NCBI GenBank assembly: GCA_016794125.1 | Contig: JAEUKT010000002.1 | Coordinates: forward strand, 62,001 to 126,000 | Reading direction: 5' to 3' | DNA length: 64,000 bases | DNA from: Alphaproteobacteria bacterium | GTDB lineage: Bacteria; Pseudomonadota; Alphaproteobacteria; Micavibrionales; UBA2020 | Shown here: in pieces, positions 8,715 to 18,900 of the stretch | Position numbering within the stretch: the stretch's first letter is position 1 | Layout: each line of letters starts with the position of its first letter | Translations under genes and position numbers: made by a program | Notes under the pieces: model-generated | Database searches by the model: none | The model's input: the letters and a program-made list of their open reading frames with translations, nothing else | What the model was told of the DNA's origin: nothing

Positions 8715-9716
8715 TTATTTGTATTTATGCGTGTCGCCCTTGAAATCGGTGACGTCATAGCCGTCTTCCGTTTCCGCGATCCACTGGCGTGACACCGGCA
8801 CCTTGCCGAAGCCGCCCGGAATATCCAGCATGTAATGCGGCTGCGCGATGCCGGACATTTTACCCTGCAACTGCGCGGTCAGTTCCTGCCCTTCCTTGAT
8901 CGTCAGGCGGAAATGGCCGGTGCCGGGGGCAAGGTCGGGGTGATGCAGGTAATAGGGCTTCACCTTCATCGCGGTAAAGGCGCGGAACAATTGTTCCAGC
9001 ACTTTCGCATCATTATTCACGCCCTTCAGCAGCGTCGATTGGCTGAGCAGCGGAATGCCAGCCTTCACGAATTTCTGCGCAACCGCCTTCACCTTGTCCG
9101 TCAATTCGCGCGGATGATTGGCGTGGAACACGACATACACGGCCTTGTCGCTATGCAGCGCGCCCACCAGTTCGTCGGTCACGCGCGAAGGATCGGCGAC
9201 AGGCACGCGCGTGTGGAAACGTATCACCTGCACATGCGGCATTTCGTTCAGCGCGTCCATGATCTCGCGCAGGCGGCGCGGCGACAGCACGAAGGGATCG
9301 CCGCCCGTCAAAATCACTTCCCAGATCGCGGGCGTGTTGCGGATATAGGCGAGTGCCTTTTGCAGTTCTTCGCGTTTCAGCATCTCGCTGCCGGGGCCGA
9401 CCTTTTCGCGGCGGAAGCAGAAGCGGCAGTAAACCGCGCACACATGCACGGCCTTCAGCAGCACGCGGTCGGGATAGCGATGCACGATGCCCTTGACGGG
9501 TGAATGCGCATCGTCACCGATCGGGTCTTCCAGCTCGTCCGGTGTGGTTTTCAATTCTTCGGCGGTGGGCAGGTATTGCCTGGCGATGGGGTCGGCAGCG
9601 TCGTTTTCATCGATCAGCTCCATCACCTCATCCGTCACGGCGACGGCATAGCGTTCCATGACCTCGGCGAGGGCGGGGTCGTCACTCAGGGGGATGTGCT
9701 TGGCTTTTGGCTGCAT
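8715..9716 (-). CDS. epmB: lysine 2,3-aminomutase family radical SAM enzyme (EpmB/KamA-like)
   Basis: Predicted to convert L-alpha-lysine to beta-lysine; in EpmB this prepares the group attached to elongation factor P. The radical SAM cluster motif is CAVYCRFC (C93, C97, C100), followed by GGDPF. The PLP-binding Lys lies in DIPGGFGKVP (about K305). The length of 333 fits the short EpmB form better than catabolic KamA (over 400), but neither efp nor epmA is in the window, so the partner is not shown. Its stop is back to back with the EndoU gene stop. Confidence 0.85.
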   Translation of the reverse strand: MQPKAKHIPLSDDPALAEVMERYAVAVTDEVMELIDENDAADPIARQYLPTAEELKTTPDELEDPIGDDAHSPVKGIVHRYPDRVLLKAVHVCAVYCRFCFRREKVGPGSEMLKREELQKALAYIRNTPAIWEVILTGGDPFVLSPRRLREIMDALNEMPHVQVIRFHTRVPVADPSRVTDELVGALHSDKAVYVVFHANHPRELTDKVKAVAQKFVKAGIPLLSQSTLLKGVNNDAKVLEQLFRAFTAMKVKPYYLHHPDLAPGTGHFRLTIKEGQELTAQLQGKMSGIAQPHYMLDIPGGFGKVPVSRQWIAETEDGYDVTDFKGDTHKYK

Positions 9717-9793
9717 TTAACTTTCTCTCATCGGCCGTTTTTATGTACACTAAAACGGCTAAAACCTCAAACCAAACCCCCTTCCCGTTGATT

Positions 9794-10348
9794 ATGAAGA
9801 CAATTCTTGTCACCCCGGCGCTTGCTTATATGCCCAGTTACCTCGATGCATTGCGCGAGGGGCATCGGCTGGGTGCTGCCACGGTCAAAACACCAGAAGA
9901 TATCACCAAAATCGAAACCGATCCGCAGGCCTTCCTCGACGATCTGCTGAGCCCCAAGCCCGCGACACGCATTAACGAGCTGGGCAAGGAAGTCGAGCGC
10001 GTGCCGCAAAGCATGGTCTGGCTCGTCGAAAACGGTGTTTTCGTGGGTGATGCGGGCATCAGGCACAAGCTGACGCCGGAACTGGAAATATCCGGCGGTC
10101 ATATCGGTTATGGCGTGCGGCCGTCATTCCAGGGCAAAGGTTACGCGACCGACCTGCTGCGTCATTGCCTGATTTGGGTACGGGAACACCTGAATCTCGA
10201 CCGTGTCATGCTGACCTGCCGCACCGATAACGCGGCTTCCGCCCGCGTGATCGAGAAGAATGGCGGAGCCTTGATCGATGTCACGCCACACCCCTATGTC
10301 GCTGGAATGACGCAGAAAAGATACTGGGTATCTGTTCCGGTTAAATGA
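9794..10348 (+). CDS. GNAT family N-acetyltransferase
   Basis: 185 residues. The acetyl-CoA binding loop is visible as YGVRPSFQGKGYATDLLRHC (about 107-126), followed by the NxASxRVIEKNGG element (NAASARVIEKNGG) typical of the GNAT core. The substrate is unknown; the closest pattern is amino-acid or small-molecule acetyltransferases. I start at the ATG at 9794 because MKTILVTPALAYMPSYLDAL matches the normal opening of these enzymes; the frame is open to 9707 without family similarity. Divergent from the aminomutase gene. Confidence 0.85.
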   Translation: MKTILVTPALAYMPSYLDALREGHRLGAATVKTPEDITKIETDPQAFLDDLLSPKPATRINELGKEVERVPQSMVWLVENGVFVGDAGIRHKLTPELEISGGHIGYGVRPSFQGKGYATDLLRHCLIWVREHLNLDRVMLTCRTDNAASARVIEKNGGALIDVTPHPYVAGMTQKRYWVSVPVK

Positions 10349-10352
10349 TTTC

Positions 10353-10381
10353 TTTACATAATTAACTTGTTTTGATATAAA
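10353..10381 (+). promoter_or_regulatory. sigma-70 type promoter for rimO
   Basis: -35 TTTACA (10353-10358), 17-bp spacer, -10 TATAAA (10376-10381). The predicted transcript start is near 10388. Confidence 0.6.
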
Positions 10382-10413
10382 CGCGTGCCATGTTATTGAG
10401 GGCAGAGGGAAAA

Positions 10414-11814
10414 ATGACCGCCACCACCGTTAAAAAGAAAAAGAACACGAAGGAGCAAGAGTCTCCGACAGTCGGCATCGTCAGCCTTGGCTGCCCGAAG
10501 GCGCTGGTGGATACGGAGCGGATTCTGACTCAATTGCGATCGGAAGGCTATCAGCTGTCGCCAAATTACGAAGATGCAAATGTGGTGATCGTCAACACCT
10601 GCGGCTTCCTCGACAGCGCGAAGGAAGAATCCCTCGAAGCGATTGGCGAGGCGATGGATGCAAACGGCAAAGTCATCGTGACCGGCTGCATGGGCGCGGA
10701 GCCCGAGCAGATCATGAAGAAATATCCCAAAGTTCTGGCCGTGACCGGCCCGCAGCAATACGAAGCGGTCGTGAGCGAAGTGCACAAGGTCGCGCCCGCG
10801 CCGCATGACCCCTTCGTCGATCTCGTCCCCGCGCCGGGTGAATCGCGCAAACAGTCGCGCCTGTCCGAGGTTGAACAATCAGTCGGCGTGAAATTGACGC
10901 CGCGCCATTACGCATACCTGAAAATTTCCGAAGGCTGCAACAACCGCTGCACCTTCTGCATCATCCCGAAACTGCGCGGCGACCTTGTGTCGCGACCGAT
11001 CATTCAGGTGCTGGCGGAAGCCGAGCGTCTGGTGAAGGCCGGCACGAAAGAAATCCTTGTGATTTCGCAAGACACCTCGGCCTACGGCATCGACAGCAAA
11101 TATCAGGCTTTCCCTTACAAAAACCGCACCGTGCGCACGAAATTCATCGAGCTGTGCAAGGAGCTGTCGGAAATCGGCGCGTGGACGCGCCTGCATTACG
11201 TGTACCCCTACCCCCATGTCGATGAAGTGTTCCCGCTGATGCAGGAAGGCAAGCTGCTGCCCTATATCGACATCCCGTTCCAGCACGCGTCGCCCGCTGT
11301 GCTGAAAAACATGCGCCGTCCTGCGCATCAGGAAAAAACGCTCGACCGCATCCATGGCTGGCGCAAGGCGGCACCCGACCTGACCATCCGATCCACCTTC
11401 GTCGTCGGTTTCCCCGGCGAGACGGAGGAAGATTTCCAGTTCCTGCTGGACTGGATGCAGGAAGCGCAGCTGGACCGCGTCGGCTGCTTCAAATACGAAC
11501 AAGTGACAGGCGCTGAATCGAACAAGATCCAGCCGCATGTACCCGAAGAAGTGAAGGAAGAACGCTGGCACCGCTTCATGGCGCTGCAGCAGGGCATTTC
11601 CGCCGCAAAGCTGCAAAAGAAAATCGGCAAGGAAATGCTGGTGCTGATCGACTCCGCTGGCAAGCAGGGCGGCCTTGGCCGTTCATCTGCGGATGCGCCA
11701 GAAATCGACGGCCATGTGAAGGTAACGGGCAAAAACCTGAAACCCGGCGATATCGTGAAGGTGAAAATCACCGCCGCCGACGAATACGACCTTGAAGGCA
11801 AGGTCGTCGCGTAA
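10414..11814 (+). CDS. rimO: ribosomal protein S12 methylthiotransferase RimO
   Basis: Adds a methylthio group to the conserved Asp of ribosomal protein uS12. The N-terminal UPF0004 domain has [23 protein letters not shown] and VTGCMGAE, giving the three Cys that hold the auxiliary 4Fe-4S cluster (about C27, C63, C92). The radical SAM motif is CNNRCTFC (about C175, C179, C182), and a TRAM domain closes the protein. DTSAYGID and the S12-type signature [12 protein letters not shown] favour RimO over MiaB. I prefer the ATG at 10414 because it has AGAGGG just upstream and the promoter would start the transcript near 10388. The ATG at 10390 would have almost no leader. Confidence 0.94.
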   Translation: MTATTVKKKKNTKEQESPTVGIVSLGCPKALVDTERILTQLRSEGYQLSPNYEDANVVIVNTCGFLDSAKEESLEAIGEAMDANGKVIVTGCMGAEPEQIMKKYPKVLAVTGPQQYEAVVSEVHKVAPAPHDPFVDLVPAPGESRKQSRLSEVEQSVGVKLTPRHYAYLKISEGCNNRCTFCIIPKLRGDLVSRPIIQVLAEAERLVKAGTKEILVISQDTSAYGIDSKYQAFPYKNRTVRTKFIELCKELSEIGAWTRLHYVYPYPHVDEVFPLMQEGKLLPYIDIPFQHASPAVLKNMRRPAHQEKTLDRIHGWRKAAPDLTIRSTFVVGFPGETEEDFQFLLDWMQEAQLDRVGCFKYEQVTGAESNKIQPHVPEEVKEERWHRFMALQQGISAAKLQKKIGKEMLVLIDSAGKQGGLGRSSADAPEIDGHVKVTGKNLKPGDIVKVKITAADEYDLEGKVVA

Positions 11815-11817
11815 CGG

Positions 11818-12591
11818 TCAGGGCTTGAATCGCGCGTTCAGTTTCGGTTTTTCATCGGGAAAAATATCTTTTTCCGTCAGCTTGCCTCCGCGTCTGGCAT
11901 GCTCTTCCAGCGCTTTTTTGAGCATTGTGCGGTTATCCATGTCGGCCATATTTTGCCGCGTCATGGTTTCGACGGGCCCGTCTTCCCCCTTGCGCACCAG
12001 CGTTAGGCGTTCCAGCGAGACAAAGTTGAAAATATCTTCGAGCGAGAGATCACCCGCGCGCTGTTTGAACACAACCACATTCGCGTATTCCTGCGATGCG
12101 CGGCGTTCGGATTCTTCACGCAGAAGACGGAGTTTTTCTTCGCGCGCCTGACGCTGTATTTCTCGCTCGGCTGCCAGTTTCATGCTGTGCCTGTTGAGCC
12201 GTTCGACCATATCTTTCATTTTGTAATTTAGTGCGTTATCGAGCGGCGTACGGCCCGAGCCGTCCTTGAGCGTGATCGACGCGCCCTTTTCAAGCAGCAG
12301 ATCGACGATTTCGCCGTGGTTGCTGACAACTGCGTTCACCAGCGGGGACCATCCAAGCGCATTGACAGGGTCTATCCTGGCACCGCGCTCCAGCAGCAAC
12401 CGCACACAATGGATGTGCCCCTGATCCGCCGCCCAACCGAGTGCGGTATTACCCCAGAATCCGTCCGCATTATCGATGTTCGCACCGGCATCAAGCAGGC
12501 GCGTAATCTCGGCCGCATCGCCGCGCTTGGCGGCCTTACGCAGTTTTTTGTCGCGCTGTTCAGGCGTATCAGGCCCGCCGAAACCAAACAT
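11818..12591 (-). CDS. ankyrin-repeat protein with coiled-coil C-terminal region
   Basis: 257 residues, no signal peptide. About three to four ankyrin repeats span residues 15-130: KAAKRGDAAEITRLLDAGAN, NTALGWAADQGHIHCVRLLL and SPLVNAVVSNHGEIVDLLL are visible. They are followed by a charged helix (about 133-170, rich in Arg/Glu) likely to form a coiled coil. The C-terminal 80 residues match no family known to me. Ankyrin arrays bind other proteins; the partner is unknown. RBS AGGAT lies about 10 bases before the ATG. Convergent with rimO, only 3 bp apart. Confidence 0.78.
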   Translation of the reverse strand: MFGFGGPDTPEQRDKKLRKAAKRGDAAEITRLLDAGANIDNADGFWGNTALGWAADQGHIHCVRLLLERGARIDPVNALGWSPLVNAVVSNHGEIVDLLLEKGASITLKDGSGRTPLDNALNYKMKDMVERLNRHSMKLAAEREIQRQAREEKLRLLREESERRASQEYANVVVFKQRAGDLSLEDIFNFVSLERLTLVRKGEDGPVETMTRQNMADMDNRTMLKKALEEHARRGGKLTEKDIFPDEKPKLNARFKP

Positions 12592-12768
12592 CGTGAATCA
12601 TATCCTATGGGAACTATTATTTGACATAGAGGTAGCATGCGCGCGCCCGCTCGGGCAATAGGCTATAGTTTTGCAATTATGAATAACAGCAGGAAACTTT
12701 TGTCTGTTTGCAGCATCTTGCCGCTGCATTAACGTGAAGGAAGAAAATTTCGTTGAAGGAGACCTGCC

Positions 12769-13590
12769 ATGAAACGCCTGCTTCTTGCCCTTGCACTGCT
12801 GATGGCTGCCGCCACGCCGGCTGCCGCCAAAGTCGTCACCAAGGAAGTGCCGTACAAGGATGGGAATGTATCGCTGACAGGTTATTACGCCTATGATGAT
12901 TCAACCGCGCGCCCGCGCCCGGGTGTAATCGTGATCCATGAATGGTGGGGACATAACGCCTATGCACGCCGCCGCGCCGAGCAACTGGCGGAGCTGGGCT
13001 ATGCGGCGTTTGCCGTCGATATGTACGGCACCAATAAAATGGCCGGCAACCCTGAAGAAGCGCAGAAACTTTCCAAGCCCTTCTATGATAACCGCAGCCT
13101 GATGGACAGCCGCGCGATGGCGGGGTTGAACAAGCTGAAGACGATGCCGAATGTCGATGGTTCGCGCTTGGCCGCGGTCGGTTATTGCTTCGGCGGCACG
13201 GTCGCCCTTGAAATGGCGCGCCATGGCGAAGACCTGCGCGGGGTCGTCAGCCTGCATGGCGGGCTTTCGACGCCGGAGCGCGCCGAACCCGGCCGCGTGA
13301 AGGCGCAAGTGCTGGTGCTGAACGGCGGCGCGGATAAAATGGTGTCGGAGCAGGAACGCAATAATTTCGTGGCTGAAATGAAAGCTGCCGGCGTGAATTT
13401 CAAGAACATCACCTATCCCGATGCCCTGCACGCTTTTTCAAACCCGAAGGCGACGGAAATCGGCAAGCGCTTCAACATTCCGGTCGCATATAACGAAAAC
13501 GCCGACCTGAAATCGTTTGAAGAAGAAAAGAACTTCCTTGCCCGCGTGTTCAAGCCGCGCGCGGAAGAACCGGCTGAAGCGCCACAGTAA
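12769..13590 (+). CDS. secreted dienelactone hydrolase family protein
   Basis: 273 residues starting with a clear Sec signal peptide (MKRLLLALALLMAAATPAAA). The rest is an alpha/beta hydrolase of the dienelactone hydrolase type. The nucleophile is Cys in GYCFGGT (C140), with Asp in GGADKMV (about D189) and His in DALHAF (about H221), giving the DLH Cys-Asp-His triad. IHEWWGHNAYAR is the family's N-terminal motif. A periplasmic location is predicted; the natural substrate is unknown, since no aromatic degradation genes are nearby. Strong ribosome-binding site GAAGGAG before the ATG. Confidence 0.88.
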   Translation: MKRLLLALALLMAAATPAAAKVVTKEVPYKDGNVSLTGYYAYDDSTARPRPGVIVIHEWWGHNAYARRRAEQLAELGYAAFAVDMYGTNKMAGNPEEAQKLSKPFYDNRSLMDSRAMAGLNKLKTMPNVDGSRLAAVGYCFGGTVALEMARHGEDLRGVVSLHGGLSTPERAEPGRVKAQVLVLNGGADKMVSEQERNNFVAEMKAAGVNFKNITYPDALHAFSNPKATEIGKRFNIPVAYNENADLKSFEEEKNFLARVFKPRAEEPAEAPQ

Positions 13591-15249
13591 TTACGCCGCT
13601 TTGATGTCGCGCAGGAAACTCCCGACCTGACCGCGCAGGCTTTCGGACTGGCGCGACAGGTCGGATGCAGCTGCGATCATCTGGCTGACGGCAGAACTCG
13701 CACTGGTAGAGGCAAATTTAACATCCGTCGCATGGGTTGACACATCCTGCGTGATTTCCGCCGCCTGCTGAACGTTGCGCGCGATTTCCTGCGTGGCAGC
13801 CCCCTGCGCCACCACCGCATTCGCGATGACCGCCGAAATCTTGTTCATTTCATGGATCGTTTCGGATATCTGCTGCAGCACGCCGACGGTATCGGATGCC
13901 GCCTGCTGGATGAAGCTTACCTGTTCTTCGATCTGGCGCGTCGCCAGCGTAGTCTGGCCGGCGAGGTTTTTTACCTCCGCCGCCACGACAGAGAACCCCC
14001 TGCCCTGCTCGCCCGCGCGCGCGGCCTCGATCGTCGCATTCAGCGCAAGCAGGTTTATCTGTGCAGTAATTTCGTTGATGACATCGACGACACCGCCGAT
14101 TTTTTCAGCCGCTTCGCTCAAGGATTCGGCGGTCTCGTTTGCGCGCTCCGCCTCGCCAACTGCGGAAGTCATTATTTTTTCGCCGTTCTCCACCTGCTCC
14201 GCTATGCCACGGATGGATGCCGACAATTCGGTCGTGGCGGCGGCGACGGTTTGCACGTTTTGCGACGCACCCGCGATACCCATGACCAACTTGCCCAGTT
14301 TATCAGCGCTGTCCTGTGCGCGCCTCATGACATCGCGGGACGTCGCATCCATTTCGGTTGCGGCGGAGGCAACGGTATCGGCCACGCTTTTTACCTTGGC
14401 CTCGAAATTATCGGCAAGGCCGAACATCGCGCCGCGCCTTTCTTCCTCGCTGTGTTTCTTGAGCGCAGCTGCATCTGCCTCCAGCCTGTTCTTTTCTTGG
14501 ATATTGCCGCGAAAAACCGCCAAAGCCGCAGCAATATGCCCTATTTCATCGGTACGCGCCGTAAACGGCACGTCGCCATCCAGACGCCCGGCCGAAATAT
14601 CCTTCATCAGCTCGATCAGTTTTTCCTGCGGCTCGAATATCTGGCGTCGCGCGAACAGCGGCACCATCAGCGCGACCAGCACAACCGCAAAGGCGATCGT
14701 GAAATGGCGCGTGAGAGCGTTATCCGCCGTTTTGCTCGCTTTTTCCGCAAGTACGCCGATATAGGCCTCGAGCATGGCTGATACGTCATCGTTTTTTTCG
14801 CGCAGCGTATCGAACAGCTGGTGGAACTGCCGGGTTTCGTGCGCGGATACAGGCCCGTTCGCAACATTCGCGGCGACCCGGTTATAGTCGGCCGCAAGCC
14901 GGCCGATATCACGCAGGCGGCGCAGGATATCGTCGGGCGGGCGCAGGCTCTGCGCATGCTCTATATCCGCGATGAACTGCGCGCTGTCGCGCACAAGCTG
15001 CGCGCGCGCCTCCTTGAGCAGCATGGTGTTGGCAGTACTGCGCGCATAAAGCGCCTTCATGACCTGTGACTGTACGGCGTCATGCATCATGTCGGCATGC
15101 ATATGAGCACGGACAATAGCGGCGGCCCGCCCCTCGGCATGGGCGTCGGCGACCAGATTACGAGTCATGATGAAATCATGGATGGCGGCCAGCAGAATCA
15201 CGCTAACGACGGCCGCGCTGAGCCAGGTGAATTTAGCCTTGAGCATCAT
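13591..15249 (-). CDS. methyl-accepting chemotaxis protein
   Basis: Chemoreceptor: a membrane helix near the N-terminus (about 8-25), a periplasmic helical sensor domain of about 150 residues, a second helix (about 190-208), a HAMP domain (ARRQIFEPQEKLIELMKDIS onward) and a long cytoplasmic signalling helix bundle. The hairpin tip, which binds CheA/CheW, is INLLALNATIEAARAGEQGR. It senses an unknown ligand and signals to the flagellar motor; no che genes are in the window. I start at the ATG at 15249, directly before the first helix and behind a G-rich site. In-frame starts at 15294 (ATG) and 15300 (TTG) would add 15-17 residues. Confidence 0.92.
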   Translation of the reverse strand: MMLKAKFTWLSAAVVSVILLAAIHDFIMTRNLVADAHAEGRAAAIVRAHMHADMMHDAVQSQVMKALYARSTANTMLLKEARAQLVRDSAQFIADIEHAQSLRPPDDILRRLRDIGRLAADYNRVAANVANGPVSAHETRQFHQLFDTLREKNDDVSAMLEAYIGVLAEKASKTADNALTRHFTIAFAVVLVALMVPLFARRQIFEPQEKLIELMKDISAGRLDGDVPFTARTDEIGHIAAALAVFRGNIQEKNRLEADAAALKKHSEEERRGAMFGLADNFEAKVKSVADTVASAATEMDATSRDVMRRAQDSADKLGKLVMGIAGASQNVQTVAAATTELSASIRGIAEQVENGEKIMTSAVGEAERANETAESLSEAAEKIGGVVDVINEITAQINLLALNATIEAARAGEQGRGFSVVAAEVKNLAGQTTLATRQIEEQVSFIQQAASDTVGVLQQISETIHEMNKISAVIANAVVAQGAATQEIARNVQQAAEITQDVSTHATDVKFASTSASSAVSQMIAAASDLSRQSESLRGQVGSFLRDIKAA

Positions 15250-15356
15250 GATAAAAGGCCCCCCCAATAACCCAGGAGTGTACCTTAAATCCATTAACAA
15301 CCAATGATTGCATCCCGCGCGTTACACACCATCGTATGTAACGCGCGGATATCGGC

Positions 15357-15788
15357 TTATTTTTTCTTCAAAAGATCGCGGATTTCTTCCAAAAGCACTT
15401 CGGAACGCGCAGGCGCGGGCGGTGCAGCAGGCGCCGCTTCCTCTTTCGCCTTCAGCTTGTTCAGGGGCTTCACGACAAAGAAGAAGATCGCAAAGGCAAC
15501 CAGCAGGAACTGGAACAGGGTGTTGCCGAACATGCCGATATTCCAGGTGCTGACACCGGCGGCTTTGGCTGCAGCGATCGTGGGGAATGTCTGGTCGGTG
15601 GTGCTGAGGGTGATAAAGAAGTTGCTGAAGTCTACCTTGCCCAGAATCAGGCCCAGCGGGGGCATGATGATATCTTCAACCAGCGACGTGACGATTTTGC
15701 TGAAAGAAGCGCCGATAATGACACCGACCGCCAGATCGACGACATTGCCGCGCATAATGAATTTCTTGAATTCCTGAAGCATTTCCAT
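15357..15788 (-). CDS. mscL: large-conductance mechanosensitive channel
   Basis: 143 residues, the usual MscL length. Opens under membrane tension to release solutes in osmotic downshock. The N-terminal amphipathic helix and first helix carry the family signature [20 protein letters not shown], followed by the periplasmic loop and a second helix ([21 protein letters not shown]). The C-terminal helix [16 protein letters not shown] is also typical. Lies between the chemoreceptor and the large unknown gene; transcribed alone on the minus strand. Confidence 0.96.
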   Translation of the reverse strand: MEMLQEFKKFIMRGNVVDLAVGVIIGASFSKIVTSLVEDIIMPPLGLILGKVDFSNFFITLSTTDQTFPTIAAAKAAGVSTWNIGMFGNTLFQFLLVAFAIFFFVVKPLNKLKAKEEAAPAAPPAPARSEVLLEEIRDLLKKK

Positions 15789-15904
15789 GGCCTATTTCCT
15801 TTGTTTGCTTGTGAACTGTCATTTTCTATGATTTTTAAATGTCAAAATCAACTAATTACTTGATATTACGTTATTAATGACTTCCTCTATTTTCCGGAAA
15901 ATGT

Positions 15905-15933
15905 TTGCATAAGTAAAAACCGGATGCTATAGT
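15905..15933 (+). promoter_or_regulatory. sigma-70 type promoter for the 1163-residue protein
   Basis: -35 TTGCAT (15905-15910), 17-bp spacer, -10 TATAGT (15928-15933) inside GCTATAGT, an alphaproteobacterial-style -10. The start is predicted near 15940, 30 bases before the ATG. Confidence 0.6.
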
Positions 15934-15969
15934 CCCCACGATATTAACCAATTCAAGGATGGAACAGCG

Positions 15970-18900
15970 ATGGCCGACAGCACTCCGTCGAACGCAGATT
16001 TCAAGCTGCCCGAGGACCTCGAAACCCTGTCCCAAATGCGCGACCAGCTGAGCGACTACCTCAACACCCTTGAGCGCAACACAGATTCAGTCAATGCATG
16101 GCTGCACAAGCACCAGAACAGTGTCATCGTCGGCCACCACCAGCTCAACCGCTCTGTCTCCCTGAAAAATGAAAAAGACGCGCTTCAGGCGCTGAAGGAC
16201 CTTGGCGAGACCGCAGGCTTCGTCCTGTCGATGCAGGATTTCAAGGGGCAGGCGGAAGCGGCATTTGGCGCGGAAAGCGCCGTTGTGAAGGAAATTGCAA
16301 AACATGCCTTGGGCGTGCCGAAGGCAATTCTGGAAGACCTGCCGGAAATCAAGCTGCCCGACCAGAACGCGCCTGCTGCATACATCCCGCCCCTGCCCCA
16401 GCCCGAACTGCCGGAAGCGGAGCCCGAGAAAAAGCGTAGCATGTGGAATCCCGCGACATGGTTCGGCAAGGCCGAACGCGAGGAAGAAGAAGCGCGCAAG
16501 AACGCAGAAGCCGAAGCGCAGCGCAAGATCGACGAGATCAAGCGCCACTGGCGCTTGGTGCGCAGCGAACTGATCGGCCTGCAGAGCGACCGCCATTATT
16601 ACGTCGATAGTTTCATGGACTGGGTCGGCGAAACGCTGGCGCCGCAGCAGGCCGATGAATCCGAAGCCAAGAAGCTGATGGAAAAATACCAGAACCCGCA
16701 ATTCGTCATCGACCTTGCGGTGAAGGATTACGCGGAAGTGATGGAAGTGAAGGTCGGCATGGTCAAGGACCGTGCGCTTTTGTATTCCAAGACCGCCGCC
16801 CTGATCGATGAACAACGCATCGGCGAGTTCGCCGCATTGCTGCCCGCGCTATTCCCAAAATCGGAAACGTCGGAATCGAAACAGCTGAAAGAGCTGCTGC
16901 TGCAGGATTACAAGGTCGTGAGCTTTGCCGAGATGGCGCTTGACCGCGTCACGAAGCGGGACGACCAATTGCTGCTGTTGAAAACAGCGCTGGCCTATGA
17001 GCCTGAATTCAAACTGGCCGGGCTGAATGGCAAGACGCAGGTATTCGAGCGTATCTTGAAGGAAACGACCGCCGCGCAAGACCCGCTCGACCCGTCGGCG
17101 CTGAGCCTGACCCTGAAAAAGCTGGGCATCGGCAACGACAACGGCGCCGCCGTGATCGACCTGAAAGGCCCCGGCAAGACGGTGTTCGAACGCCTTGCGA
17201 CCCGTTTTAACACAACGCTGAACAGCATGCAGAACGCCGTCGGCCATGTGCTGTCCGGCCTTGGCAACGCGAACGGGGCGACAGAGAAGAAGCTGACCGA
17301 TTTTGTAGCGGCCGTGCGCGGAGAAGCGCCGCTGGAACTGGGCGCGGTTTTGTCGCGCCTTGACGGCGGGGCAGGCTCGCTGGCTTTCAAAGGCCTGTGG
17401 AACCTGACCTATCCGGGCGTTTCTTTGATGGGTGAAATTACAAAGGCGGCTAAATCGACCGCCGAGCTGTCGGCCCTGACCGAACTGGCGCTGCGTGCGG
17501 GCCTGACCGACGAATTCAAGGTTGGCACGAACGCCGTGCAGGGCGACGCGAAAAACATCCTGAAATTCATCAATGAAAAAGTCATGCCCGAGCATGAAGA
17601 TTTCAACCTGTCGGTCATGCGCAAACTGATCGGCACATCTTTCACGAATGCCGGCCTTGACCAGCTGCGCCGCGAACTGACGCGCCCGGGCGGCTGGCTG
17701 GAGCAGGCCGCCACTTCGACGCTCAATGAAGACGGCAAGCTTAGCTGGACGGCGGCGCTTCTGGAACCCTGGCCATCAAATATCGTCAAATCGAACATTC
17801 TGGCCGAGGCAGCCCAAGCCGCGCGAAGCCCGGAGGCAAAGAAAGCGTTGCTGTCGATGGAAGCGAACCTTGCGGGCGACAATGTGCGCCTTGACGACGG
17901 TCGTATCCTGACGAACCTCGGCCGGATTGCCAACATCTGGTATGACAGCGACACCAAAGTGATGCGCCTAACCGTCAACGGCACCGGGCACACCATGCTC
18001 GACGACGTATCGCCGCAAATGGCCAAGGAAGTGCTGACGCATATTCAGCGCAAGGCGCCATTCCTGCAGCCGGAATATGACGGGCTTTACAATCCGTCGA
18101 ACCTGGATCGTATCGTGACCACGCCGCAAAAGACCGCGATTTACTGGGGAAATCATACGGGCATGCTTAATGTGCCGGACGAGACGATCGCAGCACTTCA
18201 CAAACATCCGGACTTCATGCATGTGACGAACTCCGGTAACGGACAGACCCACAGCATTAACCTCAAAACAGTCGCATTGCTGCAGCCCCTGTCGGATGGC
18301 ACGCATCTGCTGGTCGATAAATACGGCGCCGTGCAGGTACTGGAGGGCAAAGTGACGGTGGCCGCGAAAGACAACCTGCTCGACCTGTCCGGCACGTATT
18401 TCAACCCGCGCAACGCGTCAATCCTGTCGCTTGATGCCGACAAGAAAACGGTCGGTTTCCGTGCGGAAAGCAAGGATTTCGAAGACCTGCTGGAAAGCGT
18501 TTCCGCAGGACAGTATTTCTACAACCTCGACCTGAACGCGGCCGATTTCGCGCGTGCGCAGGCGGCGGTCGCAGCAGCGCCCGCGATTGCCAGCCCTAAC
18601 AAAGGCGACCTGAAAAACCTGCATTTCAACTTCGAAACGCTGGGCTACATGATCTACAGCGACGAACGCGAAGCCGGATTCAGCATCCGCAAGAACGGCC
18701 CCGCCAAAACCCCGGGCTTTATCGCGACACAGGAAGAAGAACTGGCGAAGAACATCTATGCCGGACTGTCGTCGAACCCGGACCTTGTGACGATCGGCAA
18801 TGTCGTAACGCATAAATCGCTGATCGACGACGCCTACTATAACGCCGACAAGCAGCGTTTCTATATGGTACTGAACAACGACATCCTGCCGATTCCGGCG